A stretch of DNA of 64,000 nucleotides from Pochonia chlamydosporia 170 (Eukaryota > Ascomycota > Sordariomycetes > Hypocreales > Clavicipitaceae), in NCBI RefSeq assembly GCF_001653235.2, contig NC_035790.1, positions 5,270,001 through 5,334,000 on the forward strand, in the 5' to 3' direction. Shown piece by piece: positions 32,091-44,600 of this stretch. The notes under the pieces are model-generated. The model was not told the origin of the DNA, searched no databases, and saw only the letters and a list, made by a program, of their open reading frames with translations. The number at the start of each line of letters is the position of its first letter. Positions within the stretch are counted from its first letter, which is position 1. The position numbers and the translations under genes were made by a program.

Positions 32091-34175
32091 GATGGCCGAT
32101 TGCGGGGTTGGGTTGCCTCCGTGACCTGAGCAGAGCGAGAATGGCGAGGGTTTAAAGGGAATTCGACAGTTCGAAACGGGGTCGCCGTCGCGACGAAGAT
32201 GTTCGAAATTGAGGCTTCAGAGGCGTTTTTGAACTCGAGAAGCAATGTTGTGGACAGGTTAAAGAGCCCAGTTCACAGGCCGGGGGCGTCGGCGGCGAGC
32301 GAAGTCGAGCTTGGCTGTGGTGGTCTGGCGCTGCGCTGGAAACAACCGCCTGAAGTCAATCAGTATTGCAGGTACAAGACCGCTGTTTGTCTGGCGTCTG
32401 GTTGTCGGAAACCTGTGGGAATGCGGACAGCAGTAAGCTCTTTGATTGAAAGACTTGCAGGTCAAGCCAACTAAGATGCTAAGACGTAACGACGGACACT
32501 GAACTGCTCGTCGTCGCTTCGTGGGGGTGGTTTTGGTTTGATTGCCCCCGTCGCAAGTGCACGTGGTGATTGAGCTAGGTTCAAGCCGCCTGACGGAATG
32601 GAAATGATGATGACGCACAGCCTAATTTCAGCAGGGCATGCAAGTCGTACTCAAGTAGCTGGGTCGAGAGAGTCGAGCCGGTTGAGCAATGTGAGCAAGC
32701 GGTATGTACAAGGTGAGGCCTTTTTGCAAACGCTGCTTGTCGATGGCGGTATGGGCGGAAGGAAAGATGTCAAGTCCTGGTCTATCGCAGTCTTGGGAGA
32801 GGCGAAAAGTGTCTGGTCTGGTCTGATCTAGTCTGGGCTCGTCTTGTCGCTGTGGCCGAAGGCGAGTCACTGGAGTGTCGGTCGGGTTCTGGTCCCAGCC
32901 GGTACAAGTGGCTGGTGGTGAACACTGGGAGAGTGACCTGGCAGCGCAGCGACAGCAATGCGCTTCACCGGGTACCTGGGCCAGTCACTGCGAGTGTACT
33001 TACGTACGCTCATCTGTGGATTACGTATCCGCAGCGGGAAGCCGGCTGAACAGAGATTGAAGGCGTGGACACCACATTCTAAGTTGACACCAGCACTCAG
33101 AACTCAAAAACCAGATTCTCGCTGTGGCTGAACAGACTTTTGCTTGATCAACAGGATAAATTGCCATGCCTGTCACACTCCCGCTCTTTGACCATTACAA
33201 AGGGTCAAGTCTGGTGCATGTAGGAACTGAATATACATGTACAGTACAGTACTTACGTAGGGGAGATAAAAGTATTCAAACAAAGGAAAGGTATCGCATA
33301 TCGCGGTGTGTGCTGAGCCATGTTAAGCTGTGTTGGTGTATATTTGGAAATGGGCAAATATATTTCACCACAGACTGCACATCGTGACCCTGGCGATCAC
33401 CATCTCTTTCACGAGCTCATTTTCACCTGTTCAATATTCTCGTCAATATGTATGCTCCAGCAACCCAGTCCAGCCTGCTGCATTCATGCCTTGAACAGCA
33501 TTGAACATTGAGCAGAATCCAATCATACATATGCGTTTGATGCAATACGTCACGAGCTGTTCCCACTCGCCCAAGCTACACCCACTTCTTCCCCAACATC
33601 AATTGCACTTTGAGTGATAAGCTTGAATCCACGTCAGACTGGATGCTGGCTGCATGTGCGTAAATACGCCAGGCGTATTGCAATAAACTAATTAATTGCC
33701 AAGTGCGAGCTACCCGCGACTTATTAATTCCTTTCACCTTTCCCTTAGCTACAGGTCCATGCGATTACCCTCCTGCCATAACGTGGCTGTGCTGGGCAGT
33801 AAACAGCGGACTGAGTACGGAGTACCGTTGACCCTTTCCTACTATTTGCTCCTGAGCGGCAAATCGACGCGTATACGCATAAAGTAGTGACATCTGACTC
33901 GTCATGGAGGTCGGGACGCCTCTTCACAAGATACATGGATTACACAGTAAATGCAATGTCGCCACTGTCAATTAGCCGTTTTTATTGTTAAGCTATGCAT
34001 AGCAAATATAGGTAAACGTTAGGTGTTGAGAGCCACGAATTTCCTCGCCGTTCCTCGCCCTTGCTACCCTGTACCTCCATATAGTTCGTCGGGGCAGTTA
34101 CCCATAAATGATACCATTTCCATTGTCGCCATAACCCACCCCAAACAAAACCCCCAGATTCGCCGTTATCCCCAA
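32091..34175. other. 2-kb intergenic region with one MITE
   Basis: It lies upstream of the epsin gene and downstream of the broken hypothetical gene. It holds a TCTGG-type simple repeat (about 32806-32840) and one inverted-repeat element in reverse orientation (33240-33379). No coding region was recognised. Confidence 0.55.
33240..33379 (-). mobile_element. MITE copy E (reverse orientation)
   Basis: About 140 bp. Read on the minus strand it begins CAGTCTGTGGTGAAATATAT and shares the internal words GCCCATTTCCAA, ACACCAACACAGCTTAAC and CGCGATATGCGATACC with the other copies. The distal end has a small insertion before the outer TACAGT, giving TACAGTACAGTACTTACG on the plus strand. It has no open reading frame of its own and is the most diverged of the near-complete copies. 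Confidence 0.75.
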
Positions 34176-37042
34176 CTACAGCTCAATGGGATTGCAAGCA
34201 CTACCCCGGCTACTTCCCTCGCTTGGAGACTGCTCGCTGCGCGCCCTCTTCCTAGAGCCATCTTCGGTATTCAAATCGCAACTTTCAGCATAGGATCGCT
34301 TGCTCTGGCCACTCTCTGAACTGCCTGAATCCGCCGCACCAGCACTATCACCGGCCTGACCACGTCGCATCAATGATGATATCGAGCTTATTTCTGTTCT
34401 CGGGCCGGTGCTCGTACTCGGCACTATGTCGCCATATTGTGTTGGACTGAGGAACAAAGAGCTCTCAGTCTGGGGGTTTCTACCCGCCGATGCCTCACTG
34501 GCCGGTGTTGTTCGTACATGAGCTTCGATTGCTCGTATTGCTTCACGCGGGGAGCGGCTTTCGCGGCCTCTATTGGGAATATCTTCCGTCAATTCAACGA
34601 CGTCTGCGTCATTGCTGACAAAAAGCGACCCTTCACTGTTATTCCCGGCTTCCTCAGTTCTGGACGTAGTAGGTTCACTCCCCGGGGAGGTGATCTCGTC
34701 TTCCACAGAGACGGGCTCCGACTTTGGGCTGGCGTGGTCTTGGACTGTTTGGCTACTCCCCGAAACCATGGGTCCATTACCGTCCCCGAGGCTGTCTTGA
34801 TCGTGAATGGTAAGGTCGACAAAGTTTGATATATTGCTGGTTATGGTTTTGTTCTCCTCGCTGCTGGAGTCTGTGTCATCGAAGCTGAGCCCATCATCTT
34901 CAAAGGTTAGGTCAATAAGCTCTGTTCGCGCCCCCAGATTCAGGGACACCAAGCTTCTAGGCGTGGACACTTGGTTGTGACTCGACACAGGTAGACCACC
35001 AGAACCCCGTTCAAACTCCTGACCGCCATTGTCATCGTCGTCATCATCTGAACCTGAACCTGAATCAGAGTCAGAGCCTTGGTCGGAGCCCGAAGAACTG
35101 CTAGAGCTGGATGAAGCATCAACATCAGAACCTGAGTTATCATTAAGGTCAAGATCGTCCTCGTCCCTATCAATCATGTCTAGCTCAGTTCCCAGCTCGT
35201 CGAGGCCACAAGCCATAGCCCACCAGACATCATCGTTGGGTTTGAAGTCTGGCAGTAACTCCTGAAGACTTCGTAACCTTGATTGTTCAAACTCGGCATG
35301 ACTTTTGCGCTTCTGTACCGCCCTACTCACATCGAGCACAAACGATTTGTCTCGCACCCTACACTTATGCCCACCTCGCAGCCACTTAGTGTGATCCCAA
35401 AACGCAATGCTTTGGACTCCACGTAAACAAAGAACGTTATCAAGACCTTGAAGAGTTCTTAGGGCCCTAAACATTCGGTAGTTCGGCTGATTGATAGTAT
35501 TCTTCTTCAAGTATCTGATGACACCCTCTGGTTCATACTGGCGGCGCATGTATCGTTCAGATGACTCTTGAAGGTAAACATCCATAGTTTTGAGGCGAAT
35601 AGTTTGTTTAAACCACATAAGTGGTTGAGTTCGTCGAGATGAAATCCGGTTGCGGCTAGTTCTCTTGTTAGTAAGGAACTGAGAGCCCCCCCATAGGAGC
35701 TCAATGTGCTGAACCCTCTGAATTCGTCCTTTGATCCCCTGCGCAAAGCGACCCTATTCGCCTAACGATGAAAATGCAAATGTATTCTGTCCATAAAACA
35801 AGTGAACACCCCAAAATAACCAGTTCTTGCATACGAGCAATGGTGTTAACAACTCGGCTGGCGACCTAGCGTATGTAAGACTAACCGGTGCATCGCCAAC
35901 GTGAAAGCGGTGCAGAAGTTGAGGATTCTCTGGATCATCACCTAGGACTCCCGTATCCAGTGACGGTTCCTCGAACGGATCTAATCTCGACAAAACGTGA
36001 ACTTGTTGCCCATAAAAGCACAACATACACTCGAGAATCTTGAATTGCGTCACGAGCGTCGGCATCCTCCTGAACTTCGCTGTCAGTGGTATTGGTTCAA
36101 CTGGGCAATCGAGAACCGGATCAAATTCTCTCATGTTTAGCCCTGGCAATACATTCTGCGGATGTGGTAGTATGTTTGACTCTCGGCAGCTGAGCTTGTA
36201 AATTCCCTCATAAGTCCGCAGTTCGAGGGGCAGGCTAGCCATGTCCCCTCGAAGAAACGACACGAGGTGCTTTGGCCATGACTGTTTTCCAGAGATATTA
36301 GTTCGTGACGCTAGAGTAATATGTTTACTGGAGTTCTGAGAACATACGATTTCGGTGCGTCTGAGGCCATTTTTTAGGACATCAATTTGCGCCTCGAGGT
36401 CTCGGATGAGGTTCCTGCCATGCGCTGCCTCAGCCCTTGAGGCTGAAAGACGATCCTGGTATTCCAATAGCAGCTGTTCAGCTTGTATGAGTTTGGCCTT
36501 TCGGTATTGTGATTTAACGTGCAGACCCTTGATCGTTGTGCGACACCATGTCAAACAACGGTCAGAGGAGCCTTGGTCTAATATCCCAGCGTCAGAGCTG
36601 GTCTCGTCGATATCCTCCCATTCATCATTAGCTTCACCTGGTTCGACTGTAGGATCGTCCGACTATACACAAGTTAGAACATAACCAGGTGACTTGAGGG
36701 CGATAGCAGTGTACTCACCATATAGGAATCGACTGTGCTGGAAGAGTTCGTACTGTTCTGGGATGCGTCATCATCTGATCGGTTGTCCACATCAATTTCA
36801 TCTGATGGTCCTGAGTCTGCATTATTTGCGTCATCCACTTCTTCGTTCTGATCAGTCTGATCTGCTGCTGGGCCTGCAGTGATGCCATTATCACTTGGTT
36901 GAACAATCTGGTCCAGACCTTCGAATGACATTGTGGGATTGGACGTATAATTGATGACATCATCGTCTGTGTAAGCGGTGAGATCATGAATTTCCATGTC
37001 ATAGTCGCTGTCACTGTCGCTGTCATACGGTTGAAACGGCAT
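34176..37042 (-). pseudogene. F-box-like/DUF7730-type hypothetical protein gene with in-frame stop
   Basis: Exons 37042-36719, 36662-36348 and 36281-34176 (donors GTGAGT and GTATGT; acceptors ATAG and ACAG; the 66-nt second intron has an AACTAAT branch site). The whole would code 914 residues, but codon 389 (35756-35754) is TAG. The text on both sides is colinear: HLFYGQNTFAFSSLGE, stop, then GRFAQGIKGRIQRVQHIELLW, which together match one conserved block of fungal 'LPLELR...IYKL' F-box-like proteins. No GT-AG intron removes the stop in phase. The N-terminus is acidic, followed by a short coiled coil (AEQLLLEYQDRLSASRAEA). The C-terminal 450 residues are disordered, with Ser/Asp runs and repeated acidic LIDLTFEDD/FVDLTIHD motifs that resemble SUMO-interacting sequences. 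Either a 388-residue product or a recent pseudogene; a sequencing error is also possible. Confidence 0.55.
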
Positions 37043-37962
37043 CTTGAAGAGCGATGATGTGTTTAGCTGTATTTGAAATGATTGATAAACGATGAATAGC
37101 AAGAAGAAAGAGGTATACGCTCGATAACCTCCAAGAGACTGAAATAATAATGGATGTAAAAGAAGGAAATGGTGAACCACATTTGGCAGCGTCAAAAGCT
37201 TCAACGCGCCTTTGATGCTTGTTAGCTTTGGAACGTGAGGGAGTTGAAGGAGGCTGAATTTCGCAACTCAATCGAGTAGCGCAGGGTTATGTAGAGGTTG
37301 TGTTGTGTTGGGTTGTGATGTGGAAGGGAACTTTTTTCAATGTTGATTAAAGAAGTGTCAGTACAAAGAGGGAGGAAGAGCAAGGAAGCCGGCCGAAGCA
37401 ACTAGACCGAGACAGACGGAAGTTACACGTAATATATAGAACGGCGTAAAATCTCCTCATAATTTACGCAGAGACCGCTTGCAAAGGATCTAGAGGTTCG
37501 TTGCTGTATGCTGTGTGGTGAGTGTGTTGAGAGTGCTCTATGGTGCGAGACCGTGTTGCGGAGGAGTAGTGTTGGCGTCTTCGTTTCGAAACTGACTTTG
37601 CGAAAGATGAACAAGAGTGTGTTGAAACTCTGATACGGTTGCGAAACACAACACAATTTCGCAAACCCGTTAGGTACAGAAACGACAGTCGGGAGTAAGA
37701 ATGAAGACACATTTGAATTACTTTTTGAGTACGGTCACACTATGGCTAAAATGAGTAATGTCAAGTGCATAGGAGAAGGGTTCACACGGCACATCAAAGC
37801 GAAAGAAACGGTAACTTTCAAACGACCAGAATCGCTCTAGTACTTGTCTATATGCAATACAGTCCCGCGTCTAGCGTTTATACAACCTCTACACGTTTTT
37901 CGCGTTTCGATCATCAATACATTTTAACTCCATCGGCCACGTGGTCTAGCTGGGGTATATTT
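37043..37962. other. Intergenic region
   Basis: 920 bp holding the promoter and leader of the broken gene and the 3' UTR of the carrier gene. The minus-strand frames at 37423-37712 are overlapping and without domain content. Confidence 0.5.
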
Positions 37963-39232
37963 TTATGATTGCCACTTGCGGAAAGTGTCCATGACGGTGG
38001 TGAAAACGACGAGAAGAATACCACCTCCGGGTCCAAGACGGAGGACCTACATGTACAAATCAGTATGCTAAATCGTTGAAGATGTACAGGACGGAGTGTC
38101 TTACCTTTGGCAGGAATCCCTTGTACAATGCACCTGCACCCTCCTCCTTGAAGACTGTAGCCACAGCTGGGAATGCCCAGTTGTACTTGGGAACTTGTCC
38201 GGGAACCTTGGGGGTGTTCTGAATTCGGCTCTTGACAACGTCGAGAGGAGTGTTAAGGATGGTACCGACTGTGCCACCAATGGAACCGGAGATCAAGTCG
38301 TTCGTCATCTGGCCCTGCTTGGTGCTTGCCTTGGGCAGCATCTGTCGGACTTGGAAGATGCAACCAAAATAACCAGCGTTCCAGAGAATGTGTCTCCACA
38401 TGGTACTCTCCAGACCCTGATACATGGTCAAAACACCCTCGTTCTTGACAGTCTTGACCACGCAGTCCACCATGCCGTTGTACTTTCCAGCGGAGGCCTT
38501 GTCTTGGAGACGAATTTTGACAAGCTCGAAGGGAACGACGACGAAGGATTCAGTGGCACCGGCGGTGGCACCAGTCAGAACAGAGAGAGACTGGTTCATT
38601 TGGTTCATGCCGAACATCTTGCGGTAAACCTTGCCCCATTCATCGTTGGCAGCGAACTTGGTGGCACGCTTAGGTGCTTCCATGAGGATGGGAGCAGAAA
38701 TTCCTCGGTAAAGACGTGAAAAGCTACCGAAAAGGTCAATGCTGTAAAGTGGCAGAGGTCGGGCTAGAATATCTCACCCCTCATTCTTGATAATCTTGCG
38801 GAAGCAATCCAACATGCCGTTGTAAGACTCAGCGCCGGCGCCTGTTCCAGTTTGCAATTGACTACTGAAGTTAGTCCTTGAAAATTACGATTCGATCGCC
38901 AAGGAATCTGGGACCTCGTACACTCGAGTCTTGACGACATCCAACGGGTACCTGAGATAAAATGTCAGTAGGGCGATATGGCGGGTAAAAGAGAGATTTC
39001 CTTGTTGACAACGACTCACATCACCAGAATCTGCACGAGATTCGCCGTTAGTACCCTGTACATTCATCCTAGAGTATATCGTCGAGGAGACATACCTCCG
39101 ACACGCCAGCAATGGCGCCTGTAACATTGTCAGCGCGATCCGGTGCGGCTCGACATTTTGAACGCTCTGTGATTAGCTGGACATACCTGCGGCGAACTGG
39201 TAGATGAAGGGAAGAGGCTTCTCCTGTGACAT
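37963..39232 (-). CDS. ODC1: Mitochondrial 2-oxodicarboxylate carrier (Odc1/2)
   Basis: Seven exons: 39232-39187, 39118-39096 (23 nt), 39030-39020 (11 nt), 38951-38922 (30 nt), 38861-38778, 38723-38105 and 38046-37963, total 298 residues, the expected size. Splicing joins MSQEKPLPFIYQFAAG, AIAGVSEILVM, YPLDVVKTRVQLQTGTG and SRLYRGISAPILMEAPKRA. The three mitochondrial-carrier repeats carry PLDVVKTR, PFELVKIR and PLDVVKSR. The text YRGISAPILMEAPKRATKF is typical of the oxoadipate/oxoglutarate carrier group. It exchanges C5-C7 oxodicarboxylates across the inner membrane, linking lysine and glutamate metabolism with the TCA cycle. The protein ends VVFTTVMDTFRKWQS. The 5' half is cut into very small exons while the 3' half is nearly intact, the usual pattern of 5' intron bias. 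Confidence 0.94.
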
Positions 39233-39957
39233 GATGGGCGACTATGGCGACTTTTGCGATTATATTTTGGACAATTGACTGGAAGTCAGCAGAGTTGTCA
39301 CAGGAGCGGGTTTCGGTCGCAAAGCGCGATTGTGGAAGAGCGAAGTCGGTGATCACCAATGGGGCGGATAAATGTTGTGAGCGGTTCGGCAAGTGGTCTC
39401 AACTGGTCTGTCCAGTTCAATGGTTCCAGCCATGTATGGTCAACGTCTCACTGACCTTGGTCGGCTGGGTACTCCGGACTGCTGTAGAACTTGAGTGGAA
39501 TTTCCCGGGGCGGCTACTGTCTCGACCCAACCTTGACGGCTTAACCGTTTCATCTGATCAATTGCTGCTGCACCGGCCTTAAGCGAGCCGATTTCCCCAC
39601 ACAAAAATTGACGGCCGCCCGCGGAACCCTGGAAGGGCATTTCAGGGCACGCGAGCTGATGGGTCCAGATGCACTGTCGTAAAGCAACATTGAACTTGCG
39701 ATTACGGACATGGAATGGTGCAGTGGGTTGTCGGAGGAAAGACGACATTTCCCGGTAGCCGATGCATGCAAGTAACAATTGACAATTCAGATCAGATCTT
39801 GGCGTTTCACAAATTTGCCGCCGATATTGCTATTACGATGCTGTGGTACATTAAGTGCGCACTGCAGCATTGACGCAAGGTACAACATTGAAGCCTGGCA
39901 ACATTTGCTCAAGCGTCTTTTGAACAGCCCATGGATTTCGAAGGCTCATCTTGAGAA

Positions 39958-40083
39958 TACAGTCTGTGGTAAAAAGTATTTGCCTACATCTAAGTATGGA
40001 CTAACACATCTCAGTATGTGCTAGCATATACTGCGATACGTGGTACCATATACGCGGTTAAATACTTTTGACCACTCACTGTA
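39958..40083 (+). mobile_element. MITE copy B
   Basis: 126 bp. Left end TACAGTCTGTGGTAAAAAGT; right end, read on the opposite strand, TACAGTGAGTGGTCAAAAGT. This is the best-matching TIR pair in the family, about 19 of 24 terminal positions agreeing. TA is present at both edges. It shares ATACTGCGATACG internally with copy A. No coding capacity. Confidence 0.85.
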
Positions 40084-40192
40084 CACTCACTCGTTAAATC
40101 ACTGAAGCATGTTGACAGACTCCATCCGAATCATCCATGTATGCAGAGAAATTAGTCACTCACAGCATAACTAAACTTACAATGCATACGGA

Positions 40193-40324
40193 TACAATCT
40201 GTGGTAAAAAGTATTTGCCCATATCCAAGTATACCCAAGTACAGCTCAATATGCCTCAGTACCTAATACAACGCCATAGCCGATACCTTTCCCTTGCTTA
40301 AATACTTTTGGCCAACCCACTGTA
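40193..40324 (+). mobile_element. MITE copy C
   Basis: 132 bp, same orientation as copy B and only 109 bp downstream. Left end TACAATCTGTGGTAAAAAGT (one change from the family form), right end on the opposite strand TACAGTGGGTTGGCCAAAAG. The internal block GCCCATATCCAAGTATA is identical to copy D over 17 bp. TA at both edges. Confidence 0.85.
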
Positions 40325-41610
40325 GATCGGATGCCCAAACTTAGAAGGCAAGGGGGAAGCCAGTTTGCACAGCTGGAATCAGAATAGATTGATACGACTA
40401 TAGACTAGGTATAGGCACCTGGGTAGCTAGTGCTTGTGCTATATTTGTCTTGAATGCTCAAATTAGCTGACGATCACAGACATATGCAGGGGAGTCAGTT
40501 CGCAGAATCTCCATGTCAACCAGCTGCAGGTGATGGCGGGTCCAGGATGCTATTAATTGGCATTTGGACGTGGGGAAGATCGCGGGGCAGAGTGGTCGGG
40601 ACAAATATGAATCTATCAATCGGATGGCCAAGAACAATTTGACTAGAACATTAGCAAGAACATATTCTGGATCCAATTTTCTGGCTCTGTGTTATGAAAA
40701 GAAACAAACCAACGCGTCTAGCATTCATCCATTAAGTTTGGTAATGTAGGTCATCTAAAATCACCCCTCACTCATTCCGGAAAGTCATCGAGACGTCTTG
40801 GATCGCTGGTCAGCCATTTTCTCAATCTCGCCAGAGCTCGCGAGACTTTGCCAATAGAAACGTGGCACTACAAGCATGTGCATTGCCTTGTGACCGTTTC
40901 ATCAAGCACTTTGAGCGGTTTGTCGAGCTCTGCCTGCCCTACAGCCCAGCACAAGCTAGAGGCAGGGGCTGCTATTGGCTGCGAGCAAGTCCTGGAAGGA
41001 AGGAAGGCTCCGGAGTGCCGGAAAGGAGCAGCCATGCAAGTACCCAGGTACCTTCCACATGCCCTGGTTGAGTCCCACCAGGCTCTGCGAACCCCGCCGA
41101 CGCGCACAATCACAGGCCTGAGCTGTTGTGGCACGGCGCAATCGCGTATATTGGATGGGAGCTTGAGCCCTGTCGCGACAAGTGCAGTCGGCAAGCCTGG
41201 CAGTCTCAAGTCAAACCTCTTATCTCCGTCCTATTCCTCATATTTCAACATCATTACGACACCGTCAAACCGAGCTCCATTGCTTGAATAATACTACTTC
41301 CATCTACCGTATTCCGCTTGAATTCCGACAAAAAATCGTTTTGCTCTGTGGGAAACCTCGACTTTCCGTCCCTCGATCCTCGTCTTTAACCCGGACTGGT
41401 CACGATAGTCCATTTCAACGAATCGCACAAAACCTTCTCGCAGCAAGCTACGCCAACAAACACAGCGGCAAACCCGCTCCTGTTGCTCAAACTCTCTGGC
41501 GCATAAAAATAGCACCTTTAAATACGCCGTGATCCCCGAGACTCACAGCGAGGTGTCTTTTCCAGCGCCTGGGAGTTAAGCTGGGACCCATTGATCTATC
41601 ACGACTGCCC

Positions 41611-44600
41611 ATGAGTCACCTCCTGTGGAAATATTATTGGGAAAACGATGTCGACAAGTTTCGGCGTCTGCTGGCTCCTGCTGGCCCCCATTCCCATGCA
41701 GCGTCCAAAAGCCCATCGATAGGAAATACTGGAGGCGGATTCCTTGGCGCAAGTCCGAGTGGCCCAGGCTCTTCGCCTCGGACAACAACTCCCAAGCCGC
41801 GCAAAGCCTCCGGATTTGCACATGGACTTGGGAGATTCAAAGATGGCGGAGCTGTACTTAGCCGGAACGAAATTAACAGTCGCGATCATGCTGGTCTGTC
41901 GTTACTTCTTCGCGTCGCCTCATCTACTCATCCGAACGCTAGAGACTTTGCTCAAGCTCTACTCGAACACCCTTCCCTCGATCTCTACGCACAAGATCCT
42001 GAGAGTGGATGGAATGCCCTCCATCGATCCCTCTATGCCGGAAATATCTCCATAGCTCGAATGCTTCTGGCCAAGGAACGCACTGACCTAACAAACCATA
42101 CCAATATCTCATCCGTTGGCAAAGTTGGCCAGCTTATAAAGACCAAAGATCATGAGGGCAACAGTCCATTCGACTTATACAACTCGAGTATTGCTACAAG
42201 AGCATTAAAAAATAATCGAGACTTGATCGAGACAAATGAGGAGTCAGATGTCGAAGACAGCGATGGCGAGGTTGCCCAAGGGTATGTGTCTCCCCAGTTT
42301 GCTTATCTAGCTATAGCTGCTAACATTCCTGCTCTAGAGCCGCCAGCGTGTCGTTTGGCATCGGCCAACCTGCCATGGGAGACGAATTTTACATGTTTGG
42401 AAGCAACAAAAATATGTCTCTTGGTGTTGGCGACGAGAATGATCGGCAGTATCCAGAACGCATCGTCCTTGAACGGCCAAACGAGCTACTACGCCGATTT
42501 CATGAGGACTACTTAAGCAGCCAACAAACGGACTCCCCATTCTCTGCGTCGGATTTGGATGATATTCCCACCCTAGTCCGCAACCCTCCTTTGACTATTC
42601 GGGATATTGTCATGTCCAAACTCCATACTGCGGTTGTGACTGATGATTCAGCTTCAAACCTCTACATTTGTGGCGTCGGTCGCGGAGGAAGACTAGGCTT
42701 GGGCGATGAGAACACCCAATTCAAGTTCGTGCCAGTACCGGGGCCTTTTGTCGATCGCAAAGTCCGGCAAGTTGCTTTGGGCCAGAATCACTCGATGGCT
42801 ATAACCGACAATGGCGAGCTGTGGACTTGGGGTCTTAACTCGGACTCTCAGCTGGGCTATACTCTTCCTCCCGTCATGAGGTCTGACGAAGAGCCTATGA
42901 GCCTGTCACCACGACAGGTCTTTGGACCTCTGAAGAAGGAAGCGGTGCAGGGCATCGCCGCGTCGGCAATTCATTCTGTTGCCCATACTGGGTCAGCTCT
43001 TTACTGCTGGGGCCGAAACCTTGGACAGCTCGCTCTCATGGATGCTGATTCGAGGTCACTAGAAGTGCAGCAGATACCACGCAAGGTGGCAGCCTCGCTG
43101 CTATCGGCTCCTATTGAGATGGTGTCGGCGATAGACAAGGCCACGACATGTCTCCTTGCGAACTGGACCGTCTGGGTTTTCACTAATTACGGTTACAATT
43201 TGATCAAATTCCCTTACCCTGACGTGTTTAGCAATCACAATTTATCGGCCAGTTCCTATACGCATCGGTATGACGTAGGTCGCCGCAACATTCAGTATAT
43301 TGCGTCTGGAGGGGAAACAATCGCTGCCGTTACCGCGTGCGGTGACCTCTTCACCATGCAGCTGAACAATAAAGTAGACAGCAACCAGATTGCTGGCTCT
43401 ACGACGAACCCCGTTAAAATTAAGAGTGCTGTCACCCAGCCTCAGTGCATATGGGACTCACGAAAGGACGGGGTGACTTCTGTGAGTGTTGGTGAGCATG
43501 GATCCGTCATCATCTGCACTGAATCAGGTGCAGTCTGGAAGCGAGTCAAGCGCACCAAAGGAAACATGGCCGCATTTGCTAGTTCGCTTGATACAAAGAA
43601 GAAGGATTTCAAGTTTGAGCGTGTTCCGTATATCACGAACTGTGTGGGTGTTTGTAGCTCAACTTTCGGGGCATTTTCAGCAATCCGCAAAGACAGCAAA
43701 GTCATGTCTACAGATATCAGCATTGCGAATCAAACGATCTGGGATGACGTGGGCTCTTTACTTTGCCTGAACGATTTTAGAGCGTCAACCACCACTTCGG
43801 TTGAGAAAACTGGACGAAAAAAGTGGGATGCTGCAATTGCCAGAGAAAAGCCCGGGTCGGTGCCTCATGAGATTTTACAATCAGCGAACATCGAACAGGA
43901 TTTGTTGCAGTGGGTGCAAATGAACTCATTTCAGTACAACGACCTGAATATGGCAATTCGGACTTCGTCAAACCCAGACCTCAGAGTGCCCGTACATAGC
44001 TGGCTGCTTGCAGCTCGAAGCCCAGTTCTCCGAGAGGCATTGTCTGAGTTTCAGATCAGTGGGAACAAGGACGCCCTCGCCGACGTAGTTTTGATTGAGC
44101 AAGACGATGGCAAAGCACTCCTTACGTTTGTTGGCATTGACATCTACACTCTGCTGAACATTGTGGTGTTCGCCTATCAAGATGCAATCATTCCGGTGTG
44201 GAGATATACGAGGGAAGCGCCTCCACTGGCATATCGTTTCCGTCAGGTGCGAACGGAACTGATGAAGCTTGGGACCAGACTCAGTATGCCGAAATTGGAG
44301 ACGGCAGCCAGACTTCAAGCCGGTTTAGAACCATCTTTGGACGAAGACTTGCGAGAGGCTGTCGCGGACCCGGCTTTCTTCCATGACGCTGACATGGTCA
44401 TTGAGCTGGATGGAGACGAGGTTTTGGCGCACAGCCATCTCGTCTGCCAGAGATGCCCCTTTTTTGAAGGCATGTTCCATGGTCGGTCCCAAGGTCAATG
44501 GCTGGCTGGCCGTCGCAATACCGCAATGGAAACAGAGCTGGTCAAGGTAGACCTGAACCACATCAGCCCGGACACGTTCCATTATGTGATGGAATTTCTC

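Larger units (their letters stand above)
39233..41610. other. 2.4-kb intergenic region with two MITEs
   Basis: It separates the divergent Odc and ankyrin/RCC1/BTB genes. Two inverted-repeat elements sit head to tail at 39958-40083 and 40193-40324. Remaining frames (for example 40848-41291 plus) overlap antisense frames and show no domain. Confidence 0.55.
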
